Counted from the stretch's first letter, positions 26,823-36,575 are shown. The stretch is 63,600 nt of DNA from Clostridia bacterium (GCA_017474125.1 JAFVIF010000044.1:1-63600); one strand, 5' to 3'. Program-made: numbers and translations. Notes: generated by a model from the letters alone, not told the origin.

Positions 26823-27563
26823 TTACTTCACTTCTTTTAGCAAGGATATAAAGTCCAAACCGTTTTTAACGGCGGCCTGCGCTTCCTTGTTGCCGCTCAT
26901 AAGAGTTTCGCTTATATCTCGGCAATAAACAGTCATACCGTCTGGTATGGGTAAATCCTTATCGGTTGCACACTCGCTGTAATAAGATTGCGGCAACGGC
27001 AAGGGAGAGGTAAGCACCATACCGTTAATATAATTTGTAAAATAGTCGTACCCCTTTTCGCTTGTTATAACAAGCATACAGGTGGTATCGGTTACCACAA
27101 TACCCTGAAGCCGCTGCATAATGGTATTTTGATACTGCGCCGTGGATACTCCCGTTTCATAGGTGCAATTAATAACCGAAACGCAAACCTTTCCGTCACC
27201 GTTATAATCGGGACAAATTTTTTCGAAATACTCTTCTATATTCCCAACGTACATATCGGCAAGTATTCGGTTATCGTAAACAACTATTTTCAAATCGGGT
27301 GCTACCCTGTTTAAACAGCTTACCGTAACAAAAGCAACTATAGCTATAGCGACTATTACTAAAACAACCGCAACAGAGTGGTAATAAAAGAAATGGCTAA
27401 CCTTTTCACCAAAGGTTACGGGCTTTATTTCGCCGCTGTAGGCAACGTGCTCGGTATTGTTGTTTTCATTTTCCTGCTGCATACGCTTAAGTTCAAGAAA
27501 ATCCTTTCTTGCCTTGTCGCGCTGTCGCAGTGTTTCGCTTTTTTTATGGTTATCAGAACTCAT
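26823..27563 (-). CDS. Unknown single-pass membrane protein
   Basis: I do not recognise the family. The 246-residue protein has a charged, probably coiled-coil N-terminus (HKKSETLRQRDKARKDFLEL, about 6-25), one membrane helix at about 62-86 and an outside domain of about 155 residues with few cysteines and a beta-alpha pattern (LKIVVYDNR, KVCVSVINC, CMLVITSEKGYDYF). It lies 21 bases before capA-like and ten bases after the LTA-synthase-like gene, so it is co-expressed with both. The outside domain has the look of a small ligand or partner-binding domain; an accessory role in polymer assembly is an inference. Confidence 0.6.
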   Translation of the reverse strand: MSSDNHKKSETLRQRDKARKDFLELKRMQQENENNNTEHVAYSGEIKPVTFGEKVSHFFYYHSVAVVLVIVAIAIVAFVTVSCLNRVAPDLKIVVYDNRILADMYVGNIEEYFEKICPDYNGDGKVCVSVINCTYETGVSTAQYQNTIMQRLQGIVVTDTTCMLVITSEKGYDYFTNYINGMVLTSPLPLPQSYYSECATDKDLPIPDGMTVYCRDISETLMSGNKEAQAAVKNGLDFISLLKEVK

Positions 27564-27572
27564 AATTTACTC

Positions 27573-29123
27573 CTAAAAAATAATTTCAGGGCTTTCCATT
27601 TCAAGAATTTGCTCGTTATAAAAAAGAGATTTCTTTTGCAATTCGCCCTCTAAAAGCTCAAAGCCGTATTGCTCGGTAAGGGTTGGCATATCGGAAAACA
27701 AATTAACACCCATTCCAAGCTTTTCGCCTTCGATTTTTACACCCATAGCCGCAAGGGTTGTGGGGAACATATCAAAGGTGCCGAAAAGTCGGTTTTTAGC
27801 CTGCTTAGGCATTACCGCCGAATTAATAAAGCAGTTATAAACGGTACGGGTATAGCTTTGGTTTGCTTCCTTTAAAAATTCGGGGTCCATAGTAAGGTGG
27901 TCACCGCTTATAACAATGGTGGTGTTCTCATAAAAGGGCTGTTCCTTCAGCCAGCTTACAAACTCGTAAACCTTTCTTGATGAGCAGGAAAGCACATTGG
28001 CATATTGGTTGTCGTAGTTTTCCTCACAATCCTCACAAACGTAGCCGTCGGGGAAATGAGTATCGGCGGTAAGCATGGTAAAGTTGAAGGGCTCACCCTT
28101 TTGGGCAAGCGCGGTAACCTCTTCCATAGCAAACTCAAACAGCTTTTTATCCTCAAAGCCCCACCATTCACGGTAATCCTCAGGTAATCGACCCTCGTCC
28201 TTTAAGGAATTAATATCCACTATTTTATAATCGCCGTGCTCGGAAAAATATGTTTTTCTGCCGCCAAAATCGGCATCGCTTCCCACTAACAGGGTTTGAT
28301 TATAGCCGTTTTCCTTTAATATTTCACCAATAGTATTTACACCCGGCAAAAAAGAATTCTCTCCGCCGTAGGGCTGACTTGCCAAGGGAACCTTAATAAG
28401 CAGACCCGAGGTTTGAGCAACCATAGCCGCCGACGTCCATGTGGTGCCCGCATAGGAAAGGGCACCGCCCACCTTTTTGTTATGTGAAAAATTAATATTA
28501 TCCTCGGCTAAGGAATAAAGCTCAGGAATAAAGTTATGGGTTACGTTACCCCCCACCGACGGGTCGGCATAGGTAGCCTCCATTGATTCAAGGAAAATAT
28601 AAATGAGGTTACGCTTGGTTTTTGGGAATGTGAGGTTAACGCTTTTGCTGTCGGCATAGTTTTGCTTAATAAAATCAGATTCGGTGGAGGAAACGCTTAT
28701 ATAGTCAACCACCTCTAATTTGGCAATAAAAAGAGTGCTGGCAACAAGCAGGGTTGAAAGAGCAACGGGTAAAGCGGTTTTTTTGAAAAACTCGCAGGCT
28801 TTTGAAGCGCAGTACTTTATATACCGTTGGCTTTTTTCCTTTAGCTTTTTCATATATCCGCCAAGGAGAGTATAAAGGAAAATTTCTACACCCGAAACTA
28901 AAAGCGGCACTACCCCTACAAGCATAACGACACTGCCCGCGATGTCGCGGTTAGCACCCACCGCAGGAGCTTTAAGCTGAAATATAACCTGATCGAGATA
29001 AATTCTGTCGTATTTTCTAAGCAGCCAAATGGTAAAGAAAAACAGAACGTTACCCAAAACAAGCAGTACTATAGAAGTAACAAGCCGTTTGTTCAGAGGC
29101 TTCTTTTCACTCACTAACATCAT
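27573..29123 (-). CDS. LTA synthase-like membrane sulfatase/phosphoglycerol transferase
   Basis: The 516-residue protein has several N-terminal membrane helices (about 13-150) and an outside sulfatase/alkaline-phosphatase-fold domain. Active-site features match the LtaS/MdoB group: FLESMEATY with the metal-ligand Glu, GTTWTSAAM with the candidate Thr nucleophile, and ISGDHLTMD with Asp-His metal ligands. Relatives polymerise glycerol phosphate from phosphatidylglycerol or transfer phosphoglycerol or phosphoethanolamine to glycans. It has fewer membrane residues than classical LtaS, and no glycolipid synthase is near, so the acceptor is open. The start is the first ATG after the promoter; the ribosome site is weak (GAAAG). 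Confidence 0.88.
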   Translation of the reverse strand: MMLVSEKKPLNKRLVTSIVLLVLGNVLFFFTIWLLRKYDRIYLDQVIFQLKAPAVGANRDIAGSVVMLVGVVPLLVSGVEIFLYTLLGGYMKKLKEKSQRYIKYCASKACEFFKKTALPVALSTLLVASTLFIAKLEVVDYISVSSTESDFIKQNYADSKSVNLTFPKTKRNLIYIFLESMEATYADPSVGGNVTHNFIPELYSLAEDNINFSHNKKVGGALSYAGTTWTSAAMVAQTSGLLIKVPLASQPYGGENSFLPGVNTIGEILKENGYNQTLLVGSDADFGGRKTYFSEHGDYKIVDINSLKDEGRLPEDYREWWGFEDKKLFEFAMEEVTALAQKGEPFNFTMLTADTHFPDGYVCEDCEENYDNQYANVLSCSSRKVYEFVSWLKEQPFYENTTIVISGDHLTMDPEFLKEANQSYTRTVYNCFINSAVMPKQAKNRLFGTFDMFPTTLAAMGVKIEGEKLGMGVNLFSDMPTLTEQYGFELLEGELQKKSLFYNEQILEMESPEIIF

Positions 29124-29146
29124 TCTTTCATAATATTATATATTAC

Positions 29147-29175
29147 ATTTTAGTCCCAAGCGGCAAAATAGTCAA
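29147..29175 (-). promoter_or_regulatory. Sigma-A promoter of the LTA-synthase-like/CapA operon
   Basis: On the minus strand TTGACT (29170-29175), 17 bases, TAAAAT (29147-29152), about 20 bases ahead of the ATG at 29123. Confidence 0.7.
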
Positions 29176-29211
29176 TAGAATACGCTCTAAATTAACAGTT
29201 TGGCAATAAAA

Positions 29212-29237
29212 GACCCGCACGTTTTCACGTGCGGGTC
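29212..29237 (-). terminator. Terminator of the giant surface protein gene
   Basis: GACCCGCACGT (29212-29222) pairs perfectly with ACGTGCGGGTC (29227-29237) across a 4-base loop; Ts follow in the minus direction. Confidence 0.92.
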
Positions 29238-29245
29238 CTTTTTAA

Positions 29246-32200
29246 TTATTCTTCACCGTCACACTTTTTGCGACTGAGCACAAACAGAATTATTATTCCC
29301 AAAAGAACAACTCCTGCAATAACGCTCCAAACAACAACATGACTTGTATCGCCTGTTACAGGTGAATCAAAGGGCTCGTCGTATTCGTTTACAAACTTAA
29401 TTTCAGTCTTCACTTCGTTTTCAACAGAATACTTATCAGAAACAATCAGCTCGCCCTTGCCGTTATCGGTAACGGTAAGCTCTACCTTATAAACGCTTTG
29501 GTCGTATGTCATACCCTCCTCGTTTTCAGAGGTATCCTCCTTAACGGTGTAGGTATAAATACCTGCCTTTTCAATGCTAATGGGAGCAAATGAGAAGTTG
29601 CCGTTTATATCGTTGGTGGCTTCGCCGATTTTACCGCCCTTATCGTCGTAAAGCAGGAAGGTAAATTCCTTATCGGTGATGTCTCTGCCAATAAGCTCCT
29701 TGTTACCCTTTACGGTAAAGGAGGTTTTATCGGTAGTGTAATTGTTAACAACTATAATACCGTTGGCGCTTTCAGCCTCTACCTCTGCCTTAAGAACAGC
29801 TCTGCCGCTTGTATCAACGCCTTCGGTAACGGTAACTGTTACGGCATATTCGTTCTTGTCGTAGGTAATACCGTCAAGTCTGCCGTTAGCGTCTACACCG
29901 TCAGGCAGCTTTTCCTTTACAACAAAGAGGTGTTCGCCTGCTTGGTTAAAGGTTAAGTGCTCGCTGTTTTCAAAGGTGAAGCTCTTGCCCACGTTCTTAA
30001 CCTCAATTAAAGCGTTGCCTACAGCCTTAACTGCACCGCTTGCATCCTTTTCTCCTTTATAAAGGAGGAAGGTAAACATACCGTCGTTAAGGGCTTTGTT
30101 ATAGCTCTTTTCACCGCTGATTTGCGCCTTGATTTCGGCAGGCTTATAAAGGTTATTAAACTGAATATCGGTTTTAACAGCCTTTTGGTCGGTAACCTTG
30201 GTAAATACCTGCTCCGCGGTAAGGTTGCCGTTTGAATCGTCGGTAACGGTAATAAGCACTTCATAGTATGCGGTATCGTATACCATTAAGGGATCGGCAT
30301 TATCGGGAACGGTCTCCTTAACTATAAACTTATAGTCACCTGCCGCACTAAAGGTAAGAGCGGCAACGTTGCTAAAGGTAAACTCGCCGTTTTCGTTATT
30401 CTTCGCGGTGGCAATAACCGTATTAAGGTCGTCTTCCTTATAGAGCTTAAACTCAAAGGCCTTTTCTCCCGTGTACTTGGAAATGCTGTCGCCGTTAAGG
30501 TTCTTTTTGCCGTCAACGGTAACGCTTACGGGTGCAACTCCGTAGGAGTTAACAATTATAAGTCCGCTGCTGTTTTCGGGAGCAACCTCGGCGGTAAGAA
30601 TGCTTCTGCCGCTTGTATCAACACTTTCGGTAACGGTAACCTTTACAACGTGTTCCTTGGTATCATAGGTAACACCGTTATATTTGCCGTTTTGGTCAGC
30701 GCCCTCGGGAACAACCTCTTTAACAACGTAGTAGTAGTCCCCTGCTTTATCGTAGGTAAGGTAGCCTGTATCGGCCTCGTCCTTAAAGGTAAAGGCGTCG
30801 CCTGCGTTGCTTACCTCAAGCACTGCTTCGCCTACGGCATTTACCTTGCCGCTTGCATCGGGCAGCGCCTGATAAAGCTCGAAGGAGAACATACCGTCGG
30901 TAAGAGTCTTATTATAGCTCTTTTCACCCGTAATTTGTGCCGATATGGGAGCAACCTTGAGGGTGTTATTAAAGATAATATTTACTTCATTGGAGGTTTC
31001 ATCGTCAACCCTTATATAGCGTAGGTCGTAAACAAGTGCGCCTGCAAGATTGTCGGTTACGTCAATTTCAACCTCGAAATATGCTTTGTCGTATACCATT
31101 AAGGGGTTGGCGCCTGCAGGAACAAGCTCCTTAACCACAAAGCGATAGCCGCCCACCGTATTAAAGGTAAGCTGAGGAATAAGGCTAAACTCAAACTCGC
31201 CCTTGTCGTTATTCTTTACTATTTGTAAAGGAGTATTAAGGTCATTTGCCGAATAAAGGGCAAAGGAGAAGGCGTTATCTTCAACGTACTTAGAAATGCT
31301 GTCGCCAAAAAGATTCTTTTTGCCTACTATTTTTGCAGATACGGGGGTAACCGAGTAAGCGTTATTAAACTGTACGGTCTGTCCGCTGTAATCAACGCTT
31401 GCCTGAAGCTTACCGAAGCCGTCGTCGGTTACGCTAACCTTAACGGTGTATTCATTCTTATCGTATACAACGCCGTTAAGCTTACCCGATGCATCAATGC
31501 CTGCAGGGTGCTTTTCTCTAACGGTATAGGTATGCTCTCCTACCTTATCATAGCTTAAGTTAAAGCTAAAGTCAGCATTATAATGGTCGTAGGGGGTATT
31601 GTTGTAAACGGTGTCGATAACTGCTCCGTTTTCCAAAAGCTCAAAGGCAAAGGCTCTTGCCTGAAGAACTCTTATGCCGCCTGCAAGGTGCTTTGCACCC
31701 GTAATTACGGCACTTATCGGCTCGGTAACGTAGGTATTTTCAAATACCATAGCCGAAGCGCTCTCACCGTTTAAGGCTATTGCCGAAGTGGCCGAAAGAG
31801 CACCCGTTACGCTGTCGCCCGTTACGGTAACGGTTACGTGGTATTCTTTTGTATCGTAGGTTACACCGTTAAGCTTATTATTAACTGCGTTTTCGGGGAT
31901 AACCTCTTTAACAACGTAGTAGTATACGCCTTCCTTTTGGTAGGAAAGCTTGTCGAAGGTAACAGCTCCGTCTGCATCTGCCTTTGCAGTAAGAAGGGCG
32001 GTAGCGTTTTCATTTACAACAAAGCCGCTTTCGGTTTCGAAAAGTGCAAAGGTAAATTCATCTGCCACTATATTTCTGCCCACAAGGTGCTTAACAGCCG
32101 AAAGGTTGGGAGCAAGCTCAACACTTTCAGGAGTAAAGGTGTTCTCAAACTCGGCGCCCTCTACCTCGGCAACGGCAATTACGTTACCCGCGGAAGCGGT

Positions 32201-35200
32201 AGCAGAAGCGGTATCAACAACACTTCTGTCCTCGTTCATAATCTTTACGCCTATGGAATAGTATCCGTTAACGTCGTCTACGGTTATTTCTACGCAGTAT
32301 TCCTTATTGGTATAGGTAACGTTATCAATGGTTCCCGAATTTTCCTTAAGAACGTAGTAATGAGTGCCTACGTCGGTAAGCTCATCGTAAACAACCGATA
32401 TTCTGGCCTTACCTGCGGCGGCTGTTACGGGAGAAGCCGCTACGGGGGTATTATTTACAATATTATAATCATCATCTGCTTCAAAAAGAGAGAAGCTGAA
32501 GCCTGCGGGGAGGATATTTGCGGTTTGGTTGTATATATTTTTAACAACCTTGTTAATATCAATAACCGCTTCGGCGGCGCCGGTTACGTTGTAGACGTTA
32601 TTGAACTCAACGTTCACGGTGTTGCCGCTTACGGTAGCCTCGGAAACGGAATTAACGCTTTCAATATAAAGCTTTCCGTTACCGTCGTCGGCAACGCTTA
32701 CGTAGAAGCGACCGTGTACGGTATCGTAAATAACACCTGCGGCCACGTTGGCGCTGTCAACCTCTTCTATAACGCGGTAGTAGTAATTGCCAACAGAGGT
32801 ATAAACCTGATTTTTAAGCAAATCAACTGCTACGGTGTTTTCTCCGCCCTTAGAATAGGAAATGGTTACGGGGTCACCGAGGTTAACGTACTTGGTGCCG
32901 TCCCACTGCTGTAAACGGAAGGTAAAGCTACCGTTCCAATCTGCGGCGGCGCCGGTGTTATCGGTAAGATTTTTGCGAATGCTTACCGAAAGGTTTGCAG
33001 GATCGGTTTCCTCTGCTTCATAGGTGTTGGTAAAGCTTATATATGCAGTTTTTCCTGCGTCTACGGTTGCGGTTTTAACCGCCCCGTCAACAGTAAAGCC
33101 GCCGCCAAGACCAATTTCCTCCACCGTTACAACGGCATCCTCGGGAAGGTCCTTAATAGTAACCGATTCACCGTGCTTTAAGGTAACCGTGCCGTTAGAT
33201 TCAACGGTATCTCCCATTCCGTTAGAATACGAAACGGGATATTCGCTGTCGCTTGTGTTAGCGAAGGTAACCTTAAAGGTAAAGCTGTCGTTCAGGTGAG
33301 AGGGTATATCGCTTACTACGGTTTTGCTTATTACAACATCGCCCGTTGCAGGTACGGTGTTTACAAATTCAGCCGAAGCAATGTCAGAGGCGGCTACGGC
33401 AAGGGTAATTTCCTCTAAAGAGGCATCACCGTTAATGCTGTATACCTTGTAATCCTTACCTGCGGTGTTTTCGCTAACCTTAACGTCCTTGCCTATAAGA
33501 GCGCTTCCTACAAGGTAGAAGGCTTCGCCGTGCTTAATGGAAACGTTAAGGGTATTGTTAAAGTCAACTGTCGATTCTGTTCTTACACCCTGAGCATCTT
33601 CCTTAATAAGGGTAAGGCTTGCATTAAGGTCGGCAGAAACGGTAAATTCATATGACTGCTCGCGATCGGTTATGGTAGCATCGGCAATTTTGCTTACCTT
33701 AATACCCTCGTAGGGGTTAAGAACCAATAGGCCGTTGTTACCGAGGAAGGAGTCAATGTGGTAGCCTGTCTGTCCGATTTTACCTGCCTCCGGCTCGTGA
33801 ACGAAGGGCATATCGGAATAACCTATAGTACCTGTAACGTTAGAATCCTTAGGTATTACATAGTCACCAAAATAGTGGTGAACGGTGCCTGCAACAACAT
33901 ACCAGGAGCCGTCCTCTCTACGTGCAATGTCACCCACGTGGGTAAGCACGTGCTCGGAAATCTGCTCATATTCCCAAATGGCCTCTACTGCGCCCGAGCC
34001 GTTTATTCTGTACACAAGATTTCTGTGATAAAGAATATTATTTGCATCATATACGGGAGCGGAGCTGCCTTTATATAATGTTCCGTTTGTATCGGTATAT
34101 ATTGGGGTATCTACATTATAGTAGTAACGCTCGTTTTCTACGCTGGGTGCAAAATACGAAACGGTATTTTTGTTTTCATTATAGCTGTATTCATAATCAG
34201 CACCGCTTATATCATTCCACTGATTGGTGTAGAAAACGTAATTTCCGTCGGAATCCTTAACTAAGGGGTCGGGAGCGGTATTTTCAATATCAAGCAAATC
34301 AATCTTACTGCTGAGTCCTACCTCGAAAAGCAAACGGCTGGGAGCAGTAGCGCCCTTAATGGTAAGGGAGGATGGGTCTAACGGATCGGTTCCGTTAAGC
34401 TTAATATCGTATTCAACAAGGGGAATAAGTGAAGCGGGAAGCTTACCGATTACACGTGTGTCACCCGTTTCGGAAGCATCGGTGGTTTTACTGCCGTCAA
34501 GGGTTGTACGCACAAGAATGGTAGCGTACATCATATCGGTTTTTCTGTGGCCCTCGCCCACTGCATCGTAAAAGCCGTAGGACTTATTGGCAAACACAGC
34601 GGTATTTTTAAATTCGTCGGGTACGGCGCTAAGGGAAGCATCCTCACCGTCCCAGAAGCCAACAAACTTACCGTCCTTATCGGCATACCAGCCTATATAG
34701 TTGCTGTAAACCTCTTGTCCGTTTTCGTCAACGCTGTAATAGAGCTGACCGTGCTGATATGCATCGCTTATAAGCTTGCGTGCAACCGTAACGTCGGTTA
34801 TACCCATACGGGACTGTACCGCCCATACCATGTTGTCGCCGGCCTCGGTGGGATTGGCTTCGGTGCCCATTCCGCCCGAATAAATCATTTTTGCAAGGGT
34901 GGCACCGCTATAAAGAGTAGTGCCGAGTTGAATACCCTTAACAGCCTTAACCTCCATATTTTTGCCGATGTAATCGTCAAATTCAAGGAAGCCGTCGTGG
35001 TTAATGCCTATGGAAGACTCAACCATAGTGGGGTAATAAAGGGACTGAATGATAATCTGCTCAACGATATCCTCAAAGGCATCGGATAAATCGCTTGCGC
35101 TGTTTGCAGGGAAATACCTTGTAACGTAATCCTCACTCCAGCCGCGAGAAGCGTTTACGGGAGCAAGGTAGGTTACGGTTTTATTTTCGGTAGCGTTGTT

Positions 35201-36391
35201 GTTTATATTTACGTTCATGGTCTTGGTTGCACTGTTTTCCAAGGCCTTGAAGGTAGTCCAATAAGCATCGGTCGAGGTATTGTTAGAGGGGTCGAGAAGG
35301 CTTAAAGCGGGCTCCTTGGAGCCAACGTTAAGTCCAAGGGTATAAACAAGGGGCTCTGCCTTATATTTTTCCTCTATTTTATCTCTTGCCCAAGCGGCGG
35401 TTAACTGGGTTAAGAAGGAAATACCGTTACTGCCGTATTCGTCCTCACCGCCGTCACCGGAGTTAGATTCACCAATATTAGAATAATCAGTAGTAGCCGC
35501 AGTAGGACAGCCGTCACTCATAAGTACCATAACGGGAGTACGCTTTGTTCCTGCCTGAACACCATCGGTAACGGTAATATCGGCCACTTCGTTAAACATC
35601 TGCTGAGCCTTATATATACCGTTCTGTGTATAGGTGCCGCCTTCAACACGTTTACTGTTATTTGTGCTGAAAGAAGCGGTTACGCCTTCGGCCTTTGTTC
35701 CGGTCACACCGCTTGCAACCTTAACACCGTAACGGTTACTACCGCTTTGACGCCAGGAAGAAACAAGGTAAACACGGTTATTATTGCCGTCAATACCCTT
35801 TTCCCAACGGCCAAGGGGTAAAATAACGCTGGCGGTAGAGGTAGAGGAATCGCCAAAGGAAGTATTACCGCTATATGCAACAACACCTACGCGGTTATTT
35901 GCGTTAAGGTTTAAAAGCCTTTCAATAGCGGAATTTGCCGAGTTGACCATAGTAACGTAGGGGTCGGTGCCACTGCTTACGTTCATACTGCCCGAAAGGT
36001 CGAGTACAAGAATGGTATCTGTAGGCAGGGTCGAATAGCCCTCTATACTCTTTGAGGAAGCAATAGCAGAAAGGGCTACAAGGAAGTTATTTTCACCAAT
36101 GGAAAGCTTAAAGTCGTTTCCTTCGACCTCATCGGTAGCGGCTATATAGTCCTCAGCCGTTTTAAACACCGATTTATCCGACCAAACGCCACCTGCCCAA
36201 GTGGTGTTGGTGGCATTGGGGCCGAAAAAGGCCTTCCAGTCATTAAGGGTAGCGGGGTCGCTTTCCTTTCTTAAGAAGGCTGTTGCCGCGCTTGCGTTAA
36301 ATACAAAGGACGGTACCATGCTGAAAAGCAACACCGCCGCAAGCAATACGGAAAGCAGCTTTTTAAAACGAAAAACAGGTATTTTTTTCAT
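29246..36391 (-). CDS. Giant vWA and pilin-isopeptide-repeat surface adhesin, sortase-anchored
   Basis: The 2381-residue protein has a signal peptide (about 1-36, cut after ASA). A vWA domain follows at about 124-445, with MIDAS residues D131-x-S133-x-S135 and MSDG at 291-294, then a beta-rich segment to about 1016. Nine FctA/Spy0128-like modules begin near 1129, 1272, 1428, 1562, 1687, 1819, 1958, 2090 and 2225, preceded by a related domain at 1017-1128. Most carry Lys near the start, V-K-E in the middle and F-N-N/F-E-N at the end, the Lys-Glu-Asn triad that forms internal isopeptide bonds. The C-terminus has SPVTG (2343-2347), a membrane helix and RKK, a sortase signal of the (S/N)PxTG kind. 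It resembles a tip adhesin of pili, but no sortase or pilin gene is in the window. GGAGG lies before the ATG. Confidence 0.95.
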   Translation of the reverse strand: MKKIPVFRFKKLLSVLLAAVLLFSMVPSFVFNASAATAFLRKESDPATLNDWKAFFGPNATNTTWAGGVWSDKSVFKTAEDYIAATDEVEGNDFKLSIGENNFLVALSAIASSKSIEGYSTLPTDTILVLDLSGSMNVSSGTDPYVTMVNSANSAIERLLNLNANNRVGVVAYSGNTSFGDSSTSTASVILPLGRWEKGIDGNNNRVYLVSSWRQSGSNRYGVKVASGVTGTKAEGVTASFSTNNSKRVEGGTYTQNGIYKAQQMFNEVADITVTDGVQAGTKRTPVMVLMSDGCPTAATTDYSNIGESNSGDGGEDEYGSNGISFLTQLTAAWARDKIEEKYKAEPLVYTLGLNVGSKEPALSLLDPSNNTSTDAYWTTFKALENSATKTMNVNINNNATENKTVTYLAPVNASRGWSEDYVTRYFPANSASDLSDAFEDIVEQIIIQSLYYPTMVESSIGINHDGFLEFDDYIGKNMEVKAVKGIQLGTTLYSGATLAKMIYSGGMGTEANPTEAGDNMVWAVQSRMGITDVTVARKLISDAYQHGQLYYSVDENGQEVYSNYIGWYADKDGKFVGFWDGEDASLSAVPDEFKNTAVFANKSYGFYDAVGEGHRKTDMMYATILVRTTLDGSKTTDASETGDTRVIGKLPASLIPLVEYDIKLNGTDPLDPSSLTIKGATAPSRLLFEVGLSSKIDLLDIENTAPDPLVKDSDGNYVFYTNQWNDISGADYEYSYNENKNTVSYFAPSVENERYYYNVDTPIYTDTNGTLYKGSSAPVYDANNILYHRNLVYRINGSGAVEAIWEYEQISEHVLTHVGDIARREDGSWYVVAGTVHHYFGDYVIPKDSNVTGTIGYSDMPFVHEPEAGKIGQTGYHIDSFLGNNGLLVLNPYEGIKVSKIADATITDREQSYEFTVSADLNASLTLIKEDAQGVRTESTVDFNNTLNVSIKHGEAFYLVGSALIGKDVKVSENTAGKDYKVYSINGDASLEEITLAVAASDIASAEFVNTVPATGDVVISKTVVSDIPSHLNDSFTFKVTFANTSDSEYPVSYSNGMGDTVESNGTVTLKHGESVTIKDLPEDAVVTVEEIGLGGGFTVDGAVKTATVDAGKTAYISFTNTYEAEETDPANLSVSIRKNLTDNTGAAADWNGSFTFRLQQWDGTKYVNLGDPVTISYSKGGENTVAVDLLKNQVYTSVGNYYYRVIEEVDSANVAAGVIYDTVHGRFYVSVADDGNGKLYIESVNSVSEATVSGNTVNVEFNNVYNVTGAAEAVIDINKVVKNIYNQTANILPAGFSFSLFEADDDYNIVNNTPVAASPVTAAAGKARISVVYDELTDVGTHYYVLKENSGTIDNVTYTNKEYCVEITVDDVNGYYSIGVKIMNEDRSVVDTASATASAGNVIAVAEVEGAEFENTFTPESVELAPNLSAVKHLVGRNIVADEFTFALFETESGFVVNENATALLTAKADADGAVTFDKLSYQKEGVYYYVVKEVIPENAVNNKLNGVTYDTKEYHVTVTVTGDSVTGALSATSAIALNGESASAMVFENTYVTEPISAVITGAKHLAGGIRVLQARAFAFELLENGAVIDTVYNNTPYDHYNADFSFNLSYDKVGEHTYTVREKHPAGIDASGKLNGVVYDKNEYTVKVSVTDDGFGKLQASVDYSGQTVQFNNAYSVTPVSAKIVGKKNLFGDSISKYVEDNAFSFALYSANDLNTPLQIVKNNDKGEFEFSLIPQLTFNTVGGYRFVVKELVPAGANPLMVYDKAYFEVEIDVTDNLAGALVYDLRYIRVDDETSNEVNIIFNNTLKVAPISAQITGEKSYNKTLTDGMFSFELYQALPDASGKVNAVGEAVLEVSNAGDAFTFKDEADTGYLTYDKAGDYYYVVKEVVPEGADQNGKYNGVTYDTKEHVVKVTVTESVDTSGRSILTAEVAPENSSGLIIVNSYGVAPVSVTVDGKKNLNGDSISKYTGEKAFEFKLYKEDDLNTVIATAKNNENGEFTFSNVAALTFSAAGDYKFIVKETVPDNADPLMVYDTAYYEVLITVTDDSNGNLTAEQVFTKVTDQKAVKTDIQFNNLYKPAEIKAQISGEKSYNKALNDGMFTFLLYKGEKDASGAVKAVGNALIEVKNVGKSFTFENSEHLTFNQAGEHLFVVKEKLPDGVDANGRLDGITYDKNEYAVTVTVTEGVDTSGRAVLKAEVEAESANGIIVVNNYTTDKTSFTVKGNKELIGRDITDKEFTFLLYDDKGGKIGEATNDINGNFSFAPISIEKAGIYTYTVKEDTSENEEGMTYDQSVYKVELTVTDNGKGELIVSDKYSVENEVKTEIKFVNEYDEPFDSPVTGDTSHVVVWSVIAGVVLLGIIILFVLSRKKCDGEE
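29720..31333 (-). repeat. Tandem duplication of a two-domain unit inside the surface protein
   Basis: Modules at residues 1687-1957 (30521-31333) and 1958-2224 (29720-30520) repeat as an A-B-A-B pair. A starts GKKNL-x-GDSISKY and contains DDLNT/NDLNT; B starts with SYNK-x-L-x-DGMF after (T/S)GEK. The A and B modules are more like their counterparts than like each other, so a pair was duplicated as one unit of about 0.8 kb. Confidence 0.85.
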
Positions 36392-36498
36392 AATTTTTGC
36401 CTCCTTACCATACCGAAAAAAGCCTTCTCGGTCATCGTCACCTGTTTATATAACCTAAAAATGAGGGCAATACCTCACATTACATTATCTCATTTGTT
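36392..36498 (-). other. 5' leader of the giant surface protein gene
   Basis: About 100 bases between the promoter and the ATG at 36391. It can form a hairpin (ACCGAGAA pairing with TTTTTTCGGT) just before the GGAGG. No match to a known riboswitch class was recognised. Confidence 0.4.
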
Positions 36499-36527
36499 AT
36501 TATACCACCTAACATATGGCGTTGCAA
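36499..36527 (-). promoter_or_regulatory. Sigma-A promoter of the giant surface protein
   Basis: On the minus strand TTGCAA (36522-36527), 17 bases, perfect TATAAT (36499-36504). Confidence 0.78.
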
Positions 36528-36537
36528 CAAAAAAGTT

Positions 36538-36551
36538 GTTAAAGCTTTAAC
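36538..36551. repeat. Palindrome between the surface protein and ruvX promoters
   Basis: GTTAAAGCTTTAAC is a perfect 14-base palindrome located between the two divergent -35 elements, where a regulator could touch both. AT-rich, so chance is possible. Confidence 0.35.
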
Positions 36552-36575
36552 TTTTTTATACATTTATTAAAACAC

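Noticed and set aside
29720-31333. Repeats as CRISPR or recombination hot spot outside a gene
   Set aside because: They lie in frame within one protein and encode repeated pilin-like domains.
31838-32914. Long open frame opposite the giant surface protein, and similar ones opposite dnaJ and dnaK
   Set aside because: They are on the antisense strand of well-supported genes, have no ribosome sites or recognisable domains, and arise from the codon bias of the true genes.
36392-36498. Cyclic-di-GMP riboswitch before the adhesin gene
   Set aside because: Such switches often precede adhesins, but the conserved GEMM core and tetraloop-receptor bases are not present; only a simple hairpin is seen.
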